Origin: Candidatus Zixiibacteriota bacterium
Lineage (GTDB): Bacteria; Zixibacteria; MSB-5A5; GN15; FEB-12
Assembly: GCA_023132995.1 (NCBI GenBank)
Contig: JAGLXI010000031.1
Span: 1 to 5,953 of the forward strand
Reading direction: 5' to 3'
Length of the DNA: 5,953 nt
Under the pieces are notes generated by a model. That model worked only from the letters and a program-made list of their open reading frames with translations. It searched no databases and was not told the DNA's origin. The position numbers and the translations under genes are program-made. Below are positions 5,539 to 5,953 of this stretch, piece after piece. Every line of letters begins with the position of its first letter. The stretch's first letter is position 1.

Positions 5539-5567
5539 TTGACAAGGATAGTCGTATGACCTTAATT
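5539..5567 (+). promoter_or_regulatory. Candidate promoter of argF
   Basis: TTGACA (5539-5544) is a perfect -35 hexamer. At 17 bp lies TTAATT (5562-5567), only three of six -10 bases, so the promoter would be weak or activator-dependent. The distance to ATG 5619 fits a leader of about 45 nt. No better -10 is seen at 16-18 bp spacing. Confidence 0.45.
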
Positions 5568-5606
5568 CAACAGATTTTTCTTGATGGACTACCGTGAACC
5601 CCTGCC

Positions 5607-5614
5607 AAAGGAGG
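5607..5614 (+). promoter_or_regulatory. Shine-Dalgarno of argF
   Basis: AAAGGAGG lies 4 nt before ATG 5619. It is a near-perfect ribosome site and fixes the argF start. Confidence 0.85.
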
Positions 5615-5618
5615 AAAT

Positions 5619-5953
5619 ATGCCCCGTTCTTTGTGCCAAATCACCGACCTGACCACCGGCGAAGTGCTGAAGGTCCTTGATCTGTGCTCCCGGATGAAAA
5701 AGAAGGAGACGTCTCCCAGGCCGCTTGAGGGCAAATCCGTGGCGTGCATTTTCACCAAGGAATCCCTTCGGACACGGATTTCGTTTGAGGTCGGCATCAA
5801 TGAGCTTGGTGGTCACGCCGTTTATGTGACCGGTCAGGAGATCAAATTGGGCCAGCGAGAGTCCGTGGCCGACGCCGCGCGTGTACTTTCGCGCTACGTG
5901 GCGATGATAATGATTCGCACCTTTGCCCAAGAGGACGTAGAGGAACTCGCCCG
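5619..5953 (+). CDS. argF: Ornithine carbamoyltransferase, N-terminal part (cut by window end)
   Basis: Cytoplasmic enzyme of arginine biosynthesis that joins carbamoyl phosphate and ornithine to give citrulline. Only the first 111 codons plus two bases are present, roughly a third of the usual ~300-330 residues. They cover most of the carbamoyl-phosphate-binding domain. The phosphate-binding motif is SLRTR (49-53), followed by ISFEVGINELGGHAVYV, the KLGQRESVADAARVLSRYV block (76-94) and IRTFAQEDVEELA. The last blocks fit ornithine carbamoyltransferase better than aspartate carbamoyltransferase. The Leu in SLRTR, where many members have Thr, also occurs in other bacterial members as I recall. 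Acetyl- or succinylornithine carbamoyltransferases also carry SLRTR but differ in the following loop, so they are less likely. The ornithine-binding half is outside the window. Start fixed by AAAGGAGG. It is divergent from the barrel gene. Confidence 0.92.
   Translation, partial: MPRSLCQITDLTTGEVLKVLDLCSRMKKKETSPRPLEGKSVACIFTKESLRTRISFEVGINELGGHAVYVTGQEIKLGQRESVADAARVLSRYVAMIMIRTFAQEDVEELA

Overview
The window reads as an ordinary chromosomal segment of a diderm (Gram-negative-type) bacterium of moderately high G+C. The diderm call rests on an outer-membrane beta-barrel protein with a signal peptide and a C-terminal Phe. The xerC-hslV-hslU gene order is known from many bacteria outside the Gammaproteobacteria. 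Together with the barrel type it would fit a deltaproteobacterial or FCB-related lineage (a Zixibacteria-like group is one guess), but the sequence alone does not fix the taxon.

Layout, left to right. (1) Bases 56-2862, + strand: a compact operon of a XerC-type tyrosine recombinase, the HslV peptidase and the HslU ATPase. xerC and hslV are 9 nt apart, and hslV and hslU overlap by an ATGA. A rho-independent terminator at 2948-2967 closes the operon. (2) Bases 2968-3162: a gene-free stretch with two perfect 8-bp-arm hairpins. One resembles a widely dispersed palindromic repeat. The stretch is bracketed by an exact 15-bp direct repeat, one copy of which is the 3' end of the next gene. (3) Bases 3163-3915, - strand: a small membrane protein with a LiaF-like C-terminal domain carrying five G-D repeats, with its own promoter-like sequence and a palindrome over the likely start of transcription. 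(4) Bases 4061-5359, - strand: an alginate-export-family-like outer-membrane barrel, starting at GTG with a perfect Shine-Dalgarno, with a strong terminator (4010-4040) and an extended -10 promoter candidate. (5) Bases 5374-5618: a divergent intergenic region. (6) From 5619, + strand: the first 111 codons of ornithine carbamoyltransferase (argF), running off the window.

How the genes work together: HslV and HslU form one ATP-dependent protease, and XerC shares their transcript without an obvious functional tie, as in other bacteria. The LiaF-like protein and the barrel are both envelope proteins on the same strand. A terminator and a separate promoter lie between them, so they are probably independent units. 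argF belongs to arginine biosynthesis and is divergent from the barrel gene. I see no tRNA, rRNA, CRISPR array, insertion sequence, phage gene or defence system. The most notable non-coding structure is the hairpin segment flanked by 15-bp repeats at 3037-3175; I do not see a novel multi-gene system here.
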